A stretch of 64,000 bases of DNA from Nocardioidaceae bacterium (GCA_030655315.1 JAURVT010000050.1:62001-126000); one strand, 5' to 3'; counted from the first letter of the stretch, positions 15,654 to 24,441 are shown. Numbers and translations are program-made. Notes: generated from the letters alone by a model not told the origin.

Positions 15654-16075
15654 CCCACACCGTGGAGCCCGAACACCGACCGTCGTCGCCGGTCACCGAC
15701 GACGACGACGGGGATCCCGCGATCGTCCTGGTGCACCCGCTGCGCGAGCCGTCCGCCGAGCTCTCGCTCACGGTCACCCTCGACCAGACCGCGCGGCTCC
15801 AGGAGCTGCTCACCTCGCGCAGCGTCGCCAGCCAGGTGGTCCCGGCGCGTGACGACGGCGGCCTGACCGAGGTCCGGGTGAGCGTGGGCGACGACGCCCG
15901 GGCCGTCGACGACGTCGCCGACTGCCTCCAGATCCTGCTGCAGATGCTCGGCCGGGCCGTGTTCGGCCCGCTGTCCAACCCCGCGCTCCTCGACGTCGCC
16001 CGTCAGGGCCGCGACGTCGTCGCGGCCGAGGTCGCGCGCACGTTCGCGCCGCTGAGGCCCTTCCTGCCCGCCTGA
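15650..16075 (+). CDS. hypothetical protein
   Basis: 141 aa, acidic. An unstructured N-terminus (MTHTVEPEHRPSSPVTDDDD) precedes a domain with regular strands and helices: IVLVHPLREPSAELSLTVTL, TARLQELLTSRSVASQVVPA, TEVRVSVGDDARAVDDVADC, LQILLQMLGRAVFGPLSNPA. No recognisable motif or signal peptide. GAGGACGACC precedes the ATG. It lies between a methyltransferase and a polyamine-synthase-like membrane protein without obvious functional link. Confidence 0.6.
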   Translation: MTHTVEPEHRPSSPVTDDDDGDPAIVLVHPLREPSAELSLTVTLDQTARLQELLTSRSVASQVVPARDDGGLTEVRVSVGDDARAVDDVADCLQILLQMLGRAVFGPLSNPALLDVARQGRDVVAAEVARTFAPLRPFLPA

Positions 16076-16110
16076 CCCGGCCGGTCGCCGGCGGCCCTGG
16101 GCGGCGGTGG

Positions 16111-16122
16111 CAGGATCGTCGG
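16111..16122 (+). promoter_or_regulatory. -10 element CAGGAT, leaderless spacing
   Basis: CAGGAT at 16111-16116 ends 6 nt before the GTG of the spermidine-synthase-like gene; no Shine-Dalgarno sequence is present between them. Confidence 0.45.
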
Positions 16123-17649
16123 GTGAGCCAGGACCCGCCCCGCCCGCCCGAGACGCTCGGGTCCGCCGCCGCCAACGCCCTCGTGTTCGGCTCGTCGGCG
16201 GCCGTGCTGGTCGTCGAGCTGGTCGCGCTGCGGCTGCTGGCCCCCTACCTCGGCCTCACGCTGCAGACGAACACGCTGGTGATCGGCATCGCGCTCGCCG
16301 CGATCGCCTTCGGCTCCTGGGCCGGTGGCCGGGCCGCCGACCTGGTGCCGCCCCGCCGCACGCTCGCCCCGCTCCTCGCGGTGTCGGGCGCGGTCGTGGT
16401 GGCCACCCCCTTCCTGGTGCGCACCACCGGCGAGCTGAGCCGGGGCGGGGACGTGACCGCGGTGCTCGGGGTCGCGGCGCTCGCCATCCTGGTGCCGGGC
16501 GCGCTGCTGTCCGCCGTGACGCCGATGGTCACCAAGCTGCGGCTGCGGACCCTGGAGGAGACCGGCACGGTCGTCGGTCGACTGTCCGGCGTCGGGACCA
16601 CCGGGGCCATCGTCGGCACGGTCCTCACCGGCTTCGTCTTCGTGGCCGCCGTCCCCGTCACCGCGATCCTCGTCGCGCTCGGCGTCGTGCTCCTGGTCGC
16701 CGCGGTGGCCGTCGGCCTCGCGTCGCGCGGCTGGCGCGGCGTCGTCACGCCCGTCGTGGTCACCCTGGTCGGCGCGACGGCGTCGCTGCTCGCGCCGGGC
16801 GACTGCGACGTCGAGACCACCTACCACTGCGCCCGCGTGGTGGCCGACCCCGACCGGCCGAGCGGACGCATCCTCGAGCTCGACACGCTGCGGCACTCGT
16901 ACGTCGACCTCGAGGACCCGACCTACCTCGACTTCGACTACGTCCAGGCGGTGGCGTCGCTGACCGACACCGCGTGGCCCGCCGGCCGCCCGCTGCGGGC
17001 GTACCACCTGGGCGGCGGCGGCCTCACCCTCCCGCGCTACCTCGACGAGGTCCGTCCCGGCACCCGCAACCTGGTCTCGGAGATCGACGGTGGCGTCGTC
17101 GCGGTCGACCGCGATCGCCTCGGCCTGCGCACGGGGGAGGGCATCGACGTCCGGGTCGAGGACGGCCGCCGCGGCGTCGAGCGGCTGCCCGCCGACGGCC
17201 GCGACCTCGTCGTCGGCGACGCGTTCGGCGGCGTCGCCGTGCCGTGGCACCTCACCACGCGCGAGACCGCGCAGGAGGTCCGCCGCGTGCTCGTCGACGA
17301 CGGGATCTACGCGGTCAACCTGATCGACTACGGACCGATGGACTTCGCGCGGGCCGAGGTGGCCACGCTCGCCTCGGTGTTCGCGCACGTGGACGTCGTG
17401 GCGAACCCGCGCACGATCGACGGCGACCGCGGCGGCAACCTCGTGGTGCTCGCGTCCGACCGGGAGATCGACGCCGACGCGCTGCAGGCGCGGATCGACG
17501 AGCGCGGCACCGACTACGTCGTCCGCAGCGGCGGCGACGTGACGCGCTTCGCCGGCGACGCCCGCGTGCTCACCGACGACTTCGCACCGGTGGACCAGCT
17601 GGTGACGCCGTACCCGCCGGCCGGGTCGTTCGACCGGTCGCAGGGCTGA
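16123..17649 (+). CDS. fused membrane/spermidine synthase-like protein
   Basis: 508 aa. Residues about 20-225 contain seven or more hydrophobic helices (for example AVLVVELVALRLLAPYLGL and ALAILVPGALLSAVTPMVTK) as in fused MFS/spermidine synthases. Residues about 235-500 are a Rossmann-like aminopropyltransferase domain: YVQAVASLTDTA, YHLGGGGLTLPRYL (decarboxy-SAM type loop), DLVVGDAFGGVAVPWHLTTR and an aromatic C-terminus. A polyamine product is possible, but several relatives do not make spermidine; true substrate unknown. GTG start, apparently leaderless. Confidence 0.82.
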   Translation: MSQDPPRPPETLGSAAANALVFGSSAAVLVVELVALRLLAPYLGLTLQTNTLVIGIALAAIAFGSWAGGRAADLVPPRRTLAPLLAVSGAVVVATPFLVRTTGELSRGGDVTAVLGVAALAILVPGALLSAVTPMVTKLRLRTLEETGTVVGRLSGVGTTGAIVGTVLTGFVFVAAVPVTAILVALGVVLLVAAVAVGLASRGWRGVVTPVVVTLVGATASLLAPGDCDVETTYHCARVVADPDRPSGRILELDTLRHSYVDLEDPTYLDFDYVQAVASLTDTAWPAGRPLRAYHLGGGGLTLPRYLDEVRPGTRNLVSEIDGGVVAVDRDRLGLRTGEGIDVRVEDGRRGVERLPADGRDLVVGDAFGGVAVPWHLTTRETAQEVRRVLVDDGIYAVNLIDYGPMDFARAEVATLASVFAHVDVVANPRTIDGDRGGNLVVLASDREIDADALQARIDERGTDYVVRSGGDVTRFAGDARVLTDDFAPVDQLVTPYPPAGSFDRSQG

Positions 17650-17655
17650 GGCGCC

Positions 17656-18201
17656 TCAGGCGTCCTCGTGCTCCCGGTCGGGCAGGTAGCCGCTCTCGGC
17701 GCGCACGCCCGCGACCGCCGACAGGGCCGCGGTCACGGCCGCGCCGCTGAGCGACACCACGAGCCAGCAGGTGGTCAGGAGGTCGACGTCCGACGACGGG
17801 GCGAGCGGGGCGATCATCTCCCACGGCACGACCAGCGCGGACAGCGCGAGCAGGAAGCTGACGCCGAGCGGGAGGCCCCAGGAGCGGTCGAGCTCGTCGA
17901 TCGCGTGCTCGCGCGCGGCGAGGTCGGCACGGAGGTCCTCGAGCACGTGGGCGCGCTCGGCCTCGGCCCACAGGCGCAGCCGGGCGTTGCGACGCACGTG
18001 CGCCCGACGGACCAGCACGTGGCGCACCAGGCCGGTGACGATGCCGATCGTGGCGAGCGCCATCGCGGCGATGACGAGCGTGTGCGACGGGCGGAAGAAC
18101 GAGGCCAGGACGATCGCGGCGGTCGAGGCCAGGGTGAGCAGGTAACCGGTCTGCAGCGAGGCGGGGTCGTCGTGGTCGGCGCGCGCGAACGGTCGGTTCA
18201 T
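17656..18201 (-). CDS. hypothetical four-helix membrane protein
   Basis: 181 aa. Two N-terminal transmembrane helices (TGYLLTLASTAAIVLASFF and TLVIAAMALATIGIVTGLV), a charged cytoplasmic helix with coiled-coil character (AEAERAHVLEDLRADLAARE) and two C-terminal helices (PLGVSFLLALSALVVPW and LLTTCWLVVSLSGAAVTAAL). No enzymatic motif. The ATG is placed where MNRPFARADHDDP begins, since upstream frame residues look non-coding. Convergent with the spermidine-synthase-like gene; divergent from the alditol oxidase. Confidence 0.7.
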   Translation of the reverse strand: MNRPFARADHDDPASLQTGYLLTLASTAAIVLASFFRPSHTLVIAAMALATIGIVTGLVRHVLVRRAHVRRNARLRLWAEAERAHVLEDLRADLAAREHAIDELDRSWGLPLGVSFLLALSALVVPWEMIAPLAPSSDVDLLTTCWLVVSLSGAAVTAALSAVAGVRAESGYLPDREHEDA

Positions 18202-18382
18202 CAGGTCCTCAGGTGGTGCAGATCCGGGTGTGTCCCCCCAAGTGTTCGTCACCGGGGGTGGATCGGCCCCATCGGTCGAGGTGATCTTGCACACCCGTGC
18301 CGGCGGGCTCCTGACGCTTGGTGCCACCCCCTAGGATCGGCGCGCCGCACCACTTCGGAACGGCTCCTCCGAGAGGCCGCAG

Positions 18383-19642
18383 ATGCTCACCAACTGGGCG
18401 GGGAACGTCACGTTCTCCACCGACGTCCTGCACCGTCCGACCACGGTCGAGCAGCTGCAGGAGGTGGTCGCCGCGGCCCCCGCGCTACGGGTCCTCGGCT
18501 CCGGTCACTCCTTCAGCACGGTGGCCGACTCCGACGCCGCGCTGGTCACCGTCCGCGGGCTGGACCTGCCCAGCGTCGTCGAGCCGGGCGGCGAGCTCGT
18601 CACGGTGGCCGCGGGCCGGCACTTCGGCGAGGTCGCGGCCGAGCTGACGACGTGGGGTCGCGCCCTGCACAACCTCGGCTCGCTGCCGCACATCTCCCTC
18701 GCCGGCGCGGTCTCCACCGGCACCCACGGCTCGGGCGTCGACCTGGGCAACCTGTCCACCGCCGTCGAGGCGGTCGAGCTGGTGACCGCGGGCGGCGAGC
18801 TCGTCCGGCTGTCGCGCGCCGACGACCCCGAGGTCTTCGGCGGTGCGGTGCTGGCACTCGGCGCGCTCGGCGTCATGACCCGCCTGACGCTGCGCACCCA
18901 GCCCACCTACGAGGTCCGCCAGGACGTCTGGCTCGACGTGCCGCTCGAGACCTACCTCGAGCAGATGACCGAGGTGATGGCCGCGGGCTACAGCGTCAGC
19001 GTCTTCACCGACTGGTCGCGGCCCGACGTGCTCGAGAAGGTCTGGGTCAAGTCGCGCGTGGACGTCGCGGGCGACGGCCAGGCCGAGACGGAGCGCTGGG
19101 GCGGCACCCTGGCCACCACGGCGCAGCACGCCATCACGGGCATCGACCCGAGCGCGGCGACCCAGCAGCTCGGCGTCCCGGGGCCCTGGAACGAGCGGCT
19201 CCCGCACTTCCGGCTCGCCTTCACCCCGAGCAGCGGCGACGAGATCCAGTCCGAGTACCTGCTGCCGCGCGAGCACGGCCCCGACGCCGTCCGGGCGCTG
19301 CGCGGGATCGCGGACCGGTTCCCCGGCGTGCTGCTCGTCTGCGAGCTGCGCACCGTCGCGGCCGACGACCTCTGGATCAGTCCCACGCACGAGCGCGACG
19401 CCATCGCCCTGCACTTCACCTGGACCGACGACGCCGCACGCGTGATGCCGGTCGTCGCCGCCGTGGAGCAGGCCATCGCGCCGTACTCGCCCCGCCCGCA
19501 CTGGGGCAAGGTCTTCGCCGCCGACCCCGCCGAGGTCGGCGCCCTCTACCCGCGGCTGGACGACCTCGTCGCCCTGGTGCGCCGCACCGACCCCGACGGG
19601 GTCTTCGTCAACGACTTCACCCGCCGCCACCTCGGCCTCTGA
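18383..19642 (+). CDS. aldO: alditol oxidase (FAD-linked, VAO family)
   Basis: 419 aa. Oxidises the terminal hydroxyl of sugar alcohols such as xylitol or sorbitol with oxygen, releasing hydrogen peroxide. Resembles Streptomyces coelicolor AldO over its whole length (TNWAGNVTFST start, FGVPGPW-like GVPGPWNERLPHFR, PSSGDEIQSEYLLPREH, PHWGKVF end). GSGHS at 39-43 provides His42 for covalent FAD; LPHISLAGAVSTGTHGSG is the second flavin-binding stretch. TAGGAT at 18332-18337 is a likely -10. Other VAO sugar-lactone oxidases are close, but the PSSG and PHWGK motifs favour alditol oxidase. Confidence 0.88.
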   Translation: MLTNWAGNVTFSTDVLHRPTTVEQLQEVVAAAPALRVLGSGHSFSTVADSDAALVTVRGLDLPSVVEPGGELVTVAAGRHFGEVAAELTTWGRALHNLGSLPHISLAGAVSTGTHGSGVDLGNLSTAVEAVELVTAGGELVRLSRADDPEVFGGAVLALGALGVMTRLTLRTQPTYEVRQDVWLDVPLETYLEQMTEVMAAGYSVSVFTDWSRPDVLEKVWVKSRVDVAGDGQAETERWGGTLATTAQHAITGIDPSAATQQLGVPGPWNERLPHFRLAFTPSSGDEIQSEYLLPREHGPDAVRALRGIADRFPGVLLVCELRTVAADDLWISPTHERDAIALHFTWTDDAARVMPVVAAVEQAIAPYSPRPHWGKVFAADPAEVGALYPRLDDLVALVRRTDPDGVFVNDFTRRHLGL

Positions 19643-19676
19643 GCGATCCCCGGGCCGTCGACCTCCGGCTCAGCGC

Positions 19677-19739
19677 CGTCGACTTCCGGCTCAGTCACCC
19701 ATCGGCGAGCCCGAGGGGTGACTGAGCCGGAAGTCGACG
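19677..19739 (+). repeat. 24-bp perfect inverted repeat between convergent genes
   Basis: Arms 19677-19700 and 19716-19739 are perfectly complementary over 24 bp (left arm starts CGTCGACTTCCGGCTCAG), with a 15-base loop. A partial direct copy of the left arm (CGTCGACCTCCGGCTCAG) stands just before it at about 19657-19674. It lies between the stops of alditol oxidase and the PHP gene and could terminate both. Confidence 0.85.
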
Positions 19740-19753
19740 CGGGTGGTGCGGCC

Positions 19754-20779
19754 TCAGAGGGCGGTGCGGTGCTCGCCGGTCCAGGCGAGGAGGTCCTCGA
19801 GGGGCCACGCGTTGACGACGCGGTCGGGGCCGAGGCCCGCCTCGGTGGCGCGCGCGCAGCCGTAGCCGAGGAAGTCGAGCTGCCCGGGTGCGTGGGCGTC
19901 GGTGTCGATCGAGAACAGGCAGCCGGTGTCGCGGGCCAGCTCGATCAGCCGCATCGGCGGGTCGCGGCGCTCGGGGCGGCTGTTGACCTCCACGGCGGTG
20001 TCGAACCGGGCGCACGCCTCGAACACCATCTCGGCGTCGAACGACGACTCCGGACGGGTGCCGCGGCCACCCTCGACGAGCCGGCCCGTGCAGTGCCCCA
20101 GCACGTCGACGTGCGGGTTGGCGGCGGCCGTCACCATCCGTCGCGTCATGGTGGCGGAGTCGTCCTTGAGCTTGGAGTGGATGCTCGCCACGACGACGTC
20201 GAGCCGCTCGAGCAGCTCGTCCTCCTGGTCGAGCGACCCGTCGTCGAGGATGTCGACCTCGATGCCGGTGAGCACCCGGAACGGCGCCAGCTCGGCGTTG
20301 AGCGCGGCGACGACGTCGAGCTGCTGGCGCAGCCGCTGCGGCGAGAGCCCGTTGGCGACGCGCAGGCGGGGGGAGTGGTCGGTCAGGGCGCAGTAGTCGT
20401 GGCCGAGCGACGCCGCGGTGCGCATCATCTCGGCGATCGGGCTGCCGCCGTCGGACCAGTCCGAGTGCGTGTGCAGGTCGCCCTTCAGTGCGGCCCGCAG
20501 CTGGGCGCCGTCGGGCCCGATCGGCTCGGCCTCGTCACGGACGGTGGCGAGCTTGTCGGGCACCCGGCCGGCGACGGCCTGGCTGATCGCCTTGGCCGTG
20601 CTCGGGCCCACGCCGGGCAGGTCCTTCCACTGGCGCGACGTCTCGAGGGCGGCTCGCTCGTCGCCGTCGAGGCCCTCGACGACGTCGGCCGCCCGGCGGT
20701 ACGCCTGCACGCGGTGGGTGTCGGCGCGGGCCCGCTCCATCCAGAAGCCGATCTCGCGCAGTGCCTGCACCGGGTCCAT
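19754..20779 (-). CDS. PHP-domain phosphoesterase with helix-hairpin-helix N-terminus (PolX-like)
   Basis: 341 aa. N-terminal 90 residues resemble the HhH part of PolX (AYRRAADVVEGLDGDE, DLPGVGPSTAKAISQAV). The PHP domain starts near 98: GDLHTHSDWSDG, ALTDHSPRL, GIEVDILDDGSLD, VVASIHSKL, DVLGHCTGR, DTDAHAPGQLDFL, which supply the nine metal ligands for a trinuclear site. The polymerase palm of full PolX is missing, so it is probably a 3'-5' exonuclease or phosphatase in DNA metabolism. No operon partner: thioredoxin follows 31 bases after on the same strand but has its own ribosome site. Confidence 0.83.
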   Translation of the reverse strand: MDPVQALREIGFWMERARADTHRVQAYRRAADVVEGLDGDERAALETSRQWKDLPGVGPSTAKAISQAVAGRVPDKLATVRDEAEPIGPDGAQLRAALKGDLHTHSDWSDGGSPIAEMMRTAASLGHDYCALTDHSPRLRVANGLSPQRLRQQLDVVAALNAELAPFRVLTGIEVDILDDGSLDQEDELLERLDVVVASIHSKLKDDSATMTRRMVTAAANPHVDVLGHCTGRLVEGGRGTRPESSFDAEMVFEACARFDTAVEVNSRPERRDPPMRLIELARDTGCLFSIDTDAHAPGQLDFLGYGCARATEAGLGPDRVVNAWPLEDLLAWTGEHRTAL

Positions 20780-20810
20780 GGCTGCAGTCTGCCCTGCGCC
20801 CGTCCCGGCG

Positions 20811-21200
20811 TCAGGCCTGCTGGGCGTCGTCGCCCTCGGCGGCCTTCTGCTCCTCGACCTGGCGGTGCACGTCGACCATGTCGACCTCGCGGACCGCGCC
20901 GATCAGCTGCTCGAGCGACGGCGCCGGGAGCGCGCCGGCCTGGTTGAACAGGCACACGCCGTCGCGGAAGGCCATCAGTGTCGGGATGGACGAGATGCCG
21001 AGGCTGCCGGCGAGCTCCTGCTCGGCCTCGGTGTCGACCTTGGCGAAGGTGATGTCGCCGTGCTCCTCCGAGGCGGCCTCGAAGACGGGCCCGAACTGGC
21101 GGCACGGGCCGCACCAGGCGGCCCAGAAGTCGACGAGCACGATGCCGTCGCCCTCGATGGTCTCCATGAAGCGGTCGGCGGTCAGGGTGGTGGTGCTCAC
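20811..21200 (-). CDS. trxA: thioredoxin
   Basis: 129 aa. Thioredoxin fold with active site WCGPC (Cys30, Cys33) inside VLVDFWAAWCGPCRQFGP, cis-proline loop SSIPTLMAF, and a 25-residue acidic/glutamine-rich C-terminal extension (QVEEQKAAEGDDAQQA) beyond the usual 105 aa. Reduces cytoplasmic protein disulfides with thioredoxin reductase (not in window). GTG start is preferred because GGAAGGA lies 5 nt upstream and the residues before it look non-coding. Confidence 0.9.
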   Translation of the reverse strand: MSTTTLTADRFMETIEGDGIVLVDFWAAWCGPCRQFGPVFEAASEEHGDITFAKVDTEAEQELAGSLGISSIPTLMAFRDGVCLFNQAGALPAPSLEQLIGAVREVDMVDVHRQVEEQKAAEGDDAQQA

Positions 21201-21287
21201 GGGAGTCCTTCCGGTGCGGGTCTGCTGCCTACACCCGGTGCCAACCACCGTCCGGCCGAGCCGATTCCCCGGAGCGCCGCCGCCGGC

Positions 21288-22319
21288 TCAGGGCGCGATC
21301 CGGCCGGCCAACCAGGAGATCGCGAGAGGGTAGCGGTGCTCGATGCCGCCGTGGCCGGCCTCGAAGTGCTCGAAGGCCAGCCGGTCCGGGGGTAGACCGA
21401 CGTCGAGCAGGCCGTCGGCGAACGCCTGCGCGCCCACGTCGAGGAACCACTCGTCGCGGGTGCCGCCGTCGACCCAGGCGCCGCGCAGCGAGCGCATCGC
21501 CTCGGCGTGGTCGGGGCGGTGCAGCATCCGCACGGGGTCCCACGCGAGCCAGCGCTGCCACCGGGCCTCGTCGAGCACCCCGGTCCGGGTGTCGAACGGG
21601 AGGCGGACGGTGCCGTCGTCGTCGGCGGAGAAGCAGGCCGCGACGCCGAGCTCCATCAGCAGGACGTCGTCCGCGGGGTCGGTGCCGGCGACCCGGCCGG
21701 AGAAGTCGCGCCACCAGGCCCAGACGTCGCCGTCGTGGGCGCGGAGCGCGCGCACGCACCGCGCGAACTCGGGCAGGTAGAGGTACTCGTACAGCGCGTC
21801 GCCGGCGTGCGTCGCGAGGGCGCCGAAGAGGTCGGGACGTAGCATCGGCGTGATCATCGCGCCGAACCCGCCCGAGCTCTTGCCGGTGACCGCGCGGTGG
21901 TCGCGGTCGGCGAGGGTGCGGTAGTGCGCGTCGACCCACGGGACGACCTCGTCGCACAGGTAGGAGTGGTAGGCGCCGGTGCCGGGGGAGTCGACGAACT
22001 GGCTCCCGCCGTAGAGCGTCCAGGCGTCGACGTAGACCGCGACGAACCCGGGCACGTCGGGATCGCCCTGGAGGGCGTCGACCGCCTCGGGGGTGGTGCG
22101 GCGGTAGGGGCGCCGGTTGTGCCACATGTCGACGTGGCCGGTGTAGCCCTGCAGCAGGTAGACGGTGGGGTAGCGCCGGTCGGAGTCGTCGTAGCCCGGC
22201 GGCACCTGGACCCACAGCGGGCGGACCGACGGGTCGCCGAGGGGGTTGTCGCGGAGCAGGACGCTGTCGATCTCGCGCTCGTCGAGGCGTCCGGCCAGCG
22301 GCGTGGGCCAGGGGTGCAC
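21288..22319 (-). CDS. esterase D-like alpha/beta hydrolase
   Basis: 343 aa. Alpha/beta hydrolase of the putative-esterase (antigen 85/esterase D) type: VQVPPGYDDSDRRYPTVYLL, YVDAWTLYGGSQF, a nucleophile elbow GKSSGGFGAM (serine in G-x-S-x-G), and the histidine region FEHFEAGHGGIEHRYPLAI near the end. No signal peptide is seen, so it probably acts in the cytoplasm on acyl esters. The GTG start has GGAGG 5 nt upstream (CCGGAGGTCCCC). Upstream lies a 12-bp direct repeat ACGGCCCCGGAC at 22353-22364 and 22368-22379. Confidence 0.82.
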   Translation of the reverse strand: MHPWPTPLAGRLDEREIDSVLLRDNPLGDPSVRPLWVQVPPGYDDSDRRYPTVYLLQGYTGHVDMWHNRRPYRRTTPEAVDALQGDPDVPGFVAVYVDAWTLYGGSQFVDSPGTGAYHSYLCDEVVPWVDAHYRTLADRDHRAVTGKSSGGFGAMITPMLRPDLFGALATHAGDALYEYLYLPEFARCVRALRAHDGDVWAWWRDFSGRVAGTDPADDVLLMELGVAACFSADDDGTVRLPFDTRTGVLDEARWQRWLAWDPVRMLHRPDHAEAMRSLRGAWVDGGTRDEWFLDVGAQAFADGLLDVGLPPDRLAFEHFEAGHGGIEHRYPLAISWLAGRIAP

Positions 22320-22383
22320 GGGGACCTCCGGGGGCTCGGGTGCACCCACCGTACGGCCCCGGACCGCACGGCCCCGGACAGAC

Positions 22384-22461
22384 GTCACCCCGCCACTCTC
22401 GGGGGGTGAGCGGCGGGGTGACTGACGGACGAGGGGTCTCGGGTCCCGTTGTCCGTCACCC
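22384..22461 (+). repeat. nested inverted repeats behind dapC
   Basis: GTCACCCCGCC (22384-22394) pairs with GGCGGGGTGAC (22412-22422). A second stem, GACGGAC (22424-22430) with GTCCGTC (22451-22457), extends by GGGTGAC/CACCC on its flanks. Located 58 bases past the dapC stop (minus strand), it may act as terminator. GGGTGACTGA is shared with the 19677-19739 element. Confidence 0.65.
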
Positions 22462-22519
22462 AAATGTACCCGCGATCGGGCCGCGCGCCCGAACAACCTC
22501 CGAAGTCCTCCCGGGAGGC

Positions 22520-23689
22520 TCAGGGACGGACGCTCCCGCGCAGCGCGCCGAGCCGTCCGAGGGCCTCGGTGAGGACCTCCTCGCGCTTGCAGAACGCCCA
22601 GCGCACCAGGGGACGGCCGGCGTCCTGGTCGTCGTGGAACACCTGGTGGGGGACGGCCACGACGCCGGCGCGCTCGGGCAGGGAGAGGCAGAACTCCAGG
22701 CCGTCGGTGAAGCCCAGCGGACGGATGTCGGTGGTCGCGAAGTAGGTCCCGTCGGGGACCTTCACGTCGAAGCCGAGCGCGTCGAGGCCCTCGCAGAGCT
22801 GGTCGCGGCGGTCCTGCAGCCGGCGCGTGGTGCCGGTGTAGAAGGAGTCGTCCGCGCCGAGCGCCTCGGCGATGGCCGGCTGCAGCGGTGCACCCGAGGT
22901 GAAGGTGAGGAACTGCTTGGCGGTGACCATCGCGCGCACCAGCGTCGCCGGACCGCTCGCCCAGCCGATCTTCCAGCCGGTGAACGAGAACGTCTTGCCC
23001 CCGCTGGAGATCGTCAGCGTGCGCTCGGCCATGCCGAACAGCGTGCAGATCGGGACGTGCACGCGCCCGTCGAACACGAGGTGCTCGTAGACCTCGTCGC
23101 TGATCACGGTGAGGTCGTGCTCGACGGCGACCCGTGCGACGGCCGCGAGCTCGTCCGGCGTCAGGACCGTGCCGGTGGGGTTGTGCGGCGTGTTGAGCAG
23201 GAGCACCCGGGTGCGGTCGGTGACCGCGGCGCGGAGCGCGTCGACGTCGAGCCGGAAGTCGGGCCAGCGCAGCGTGACGGGCCGTCGGACGCCACCGGCC
23301 ATCTGGATCCCGGCGACGTAGGAGTCGTAGTAGGGCTCGAGGACCACGACCTCGTCGCCGGGGTCGACGAGCCCGAGCAACGCGGCGGCGACGGCCTCGG
23401 TGGCCCCCGTCGTGACCGCGACCTCGGTGTCGGGGTCGAGGTCGATGCCGTAGAAGCGCCGCTGGTGCGCCGCGACGGCCCGGCGCAGCTCGGGGGTGCC
23501 GGGCCCGGGGGCGTACTGGTTGCGACCGGACCTCATCGCCGCGACGGCGGCGTCGACGACCGAGGCCGGTCCGTCGGTGTCGGGGAAGCCCTGGCCGAGG
23601 TTGACCGCGCCGGTGCGCAGGGCGAGGGCCGACATCTCGGCGAAGACGGTGGTGCCGAGGCCCCGGGTGCGTTCGCTGGCGGTCTTCAC
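22520..23689 (-). CDS. dapC: N-succinyldiaminopimelate aminotransferase (class I PLP)
   Basis: 389 aa. Transaminates N-succinyl-2-amino-6-ketopimelate in lysine and peptidoglycan diaminopimelate synthesis. Very similar in layout to M. tuberculosis DapC: TTVFAEMSALALRTGAVNLG, QGFPDTDGP, NQYAPGPGTPELR, LLNTPHNPTGTVL, ISDEVYEHLVFDG and the PLP lysine in TISSGGKTFSFTGWKIGW. Related methionine or kynurenine aminotransferases are the main alternative. GTG start sits 7 nt behind a TAGCCT hexamer (minus strand), with no ribosome site: probably leaderless. Confidence 0.84.
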   Translation of the reverse strand: MKTASERTRGLGTTVFAEMSALALRTGAVNLGQGFPDTDGPASVVDAAVAAMRSGRNQYAPGPGTPELRRAVAAHQRRFYGIDLDPDTEVAVTTGATEAVAAALLGLVDPGDEVVVLEPYYDSYVAGIQMAGGVRRPVTLRWPDFRLDVDALRAAVTDRTRVLLLNTPHNPTGTVLTPDELAAVARVAVEHDLTVISDEVYEHLVFDGRVHVPICTLFGMAERTLTISSGGKTFSFTGWKIGWASGPATLVRAMVTAKQFLTFTSGAPLQPAIAEALGADDSFYTGTTRRLQDRRDQLCEGLDALGFDVKVPDGTYFATTDIRPLGFTDGLEFCLSLPERAGVVAVPHQVFHDDQDAGRPLVRWAFCKREEVLTEALGRLGALRGSVRP

Positions 23690-23696
23690 GGAGTCG

Positions 23697-23725
23697 AGGC
23701 TACTGCCGCTGTGAGGTGAGACACT
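23697..23725. promoter_or_regulatory. back-to-back -10 elements for dapC and sortase
   Basis: Minus strand TAGCCT (23702-23697) ends 7 nt before the dapC GTG. Plus strand GACACT (23720-23725) ends 6 nt before the sortase GTG. Both fit leaderless initiation and share an 18-nt core, so the two promoters would compete for polymerase. Confidence 0.45.
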
Positions 23726-23731
23726 GGGACG

Positions 23732-24418
23732 GTGAGCACGACGACTCGGGAGTCGACGACCCCACCTGGTCCCAGCCGCGCGCGCCGCTGGGGCACCGCG
23801 ACGATCGTCGGCGTGCTGCTGATGGCGGTCGGCGTCTCGATGCTGAGCTACGTCGGCTGGGAGTACTACGGCACCAACATCGTCTCCAAGCGCGCGCAGG
23901 CCTCGCTCAGCCAGGGCCTCGGCGAGCAGTGGGCGTCGGAGCAGGAGAAGAACCCCGTCCGCGGCGACGCGATCGCGCTGGTGCGGATCCCGCGCTTCGG
24001 CGAGGACTACGAGGTCCCGCTCGTCAAGGGGGTCGACAAGAAGTCCCTGGCACGCGGCATCGGCTGGTTCCCCCGGTCGGCGCAGCCCGGCGCGGTGGGC
24101 AACTTCGCGATCGCCGGTCACCGTGTCACGCACGGCGAGCCGTTCCGCAGCTTCCTCAAGCTGCGCAAGGGCGACACGGTGGAGGTCGAGACGCGGACGC
24201 ACGTCTACACCTACGTGCTGCGCGACGCCGGCACCGACCGCACCGTCGACTTCACCGACACCTGGGTCACCGACCCCGTCCCGGGCAAGCCCGCCGACAC
24301 CACGCCCACCGAGCAGACGATCACGCTCGTCACCTGCTCCGAGCTGTTCCACACCGACGACCGCCAGGTGGTCTTCGGCGACCTCGAGAGCGCGGACGTC
24401 AAGCCGCCGCAGTCCTGA
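23732..24418 (+). CDS. srtE: class E sortase
   Basis: 228 aa. Single N-terminal membrane anchor (about 21-42: GTATIVGVLLMAVGVSMLSY) and an extracytoplasmic sortase barrel. Catalytic triad residues are His130 (NFAIAGHRVTHG), Cys202 (TLVTCSELFHTDDR) and Arg211. The TLVTCSE context and length fit class E sortases of high-GC actinobacteria, which join LAxTG-type proteins to the peptidoglycan. No sorted substrate with a C-terminal LAxTG signal is apparent in the window, so it is likely a housekeeping enzyme. Confidence 0.9.
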   Translation: MSTTTRESTTPPGPSRARRWGTATIVGVLLMAVGVSMLSYVGWEYYGTNIVSKRAQASLSQGLGEQWASEQEKNPVRGDAIALVRIPRFGEDYEVPLVKGVDKKSLARGIGWFPRSAQPGAVGNFAIAGHRVTHGEPFRSFLKLRKGDTVEVETRTHVYTYVLRDAGTDRTVDFTDTWVTDPVPGKPADTTPTEQTITLVTCSELFHTDDRQVVFGDLESADVKPPQS

Positions 24419-24441
24419 GGCCCGCCGTCCTGGCGCTCCTC

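Noticed and set aside
22520-23689. The PLP aminotransferase as the missing EgtE
   Set aside because: It matches DapC over its whole length, lies 5 kb away in another unit, and lacks resemblance to the EgtE group.
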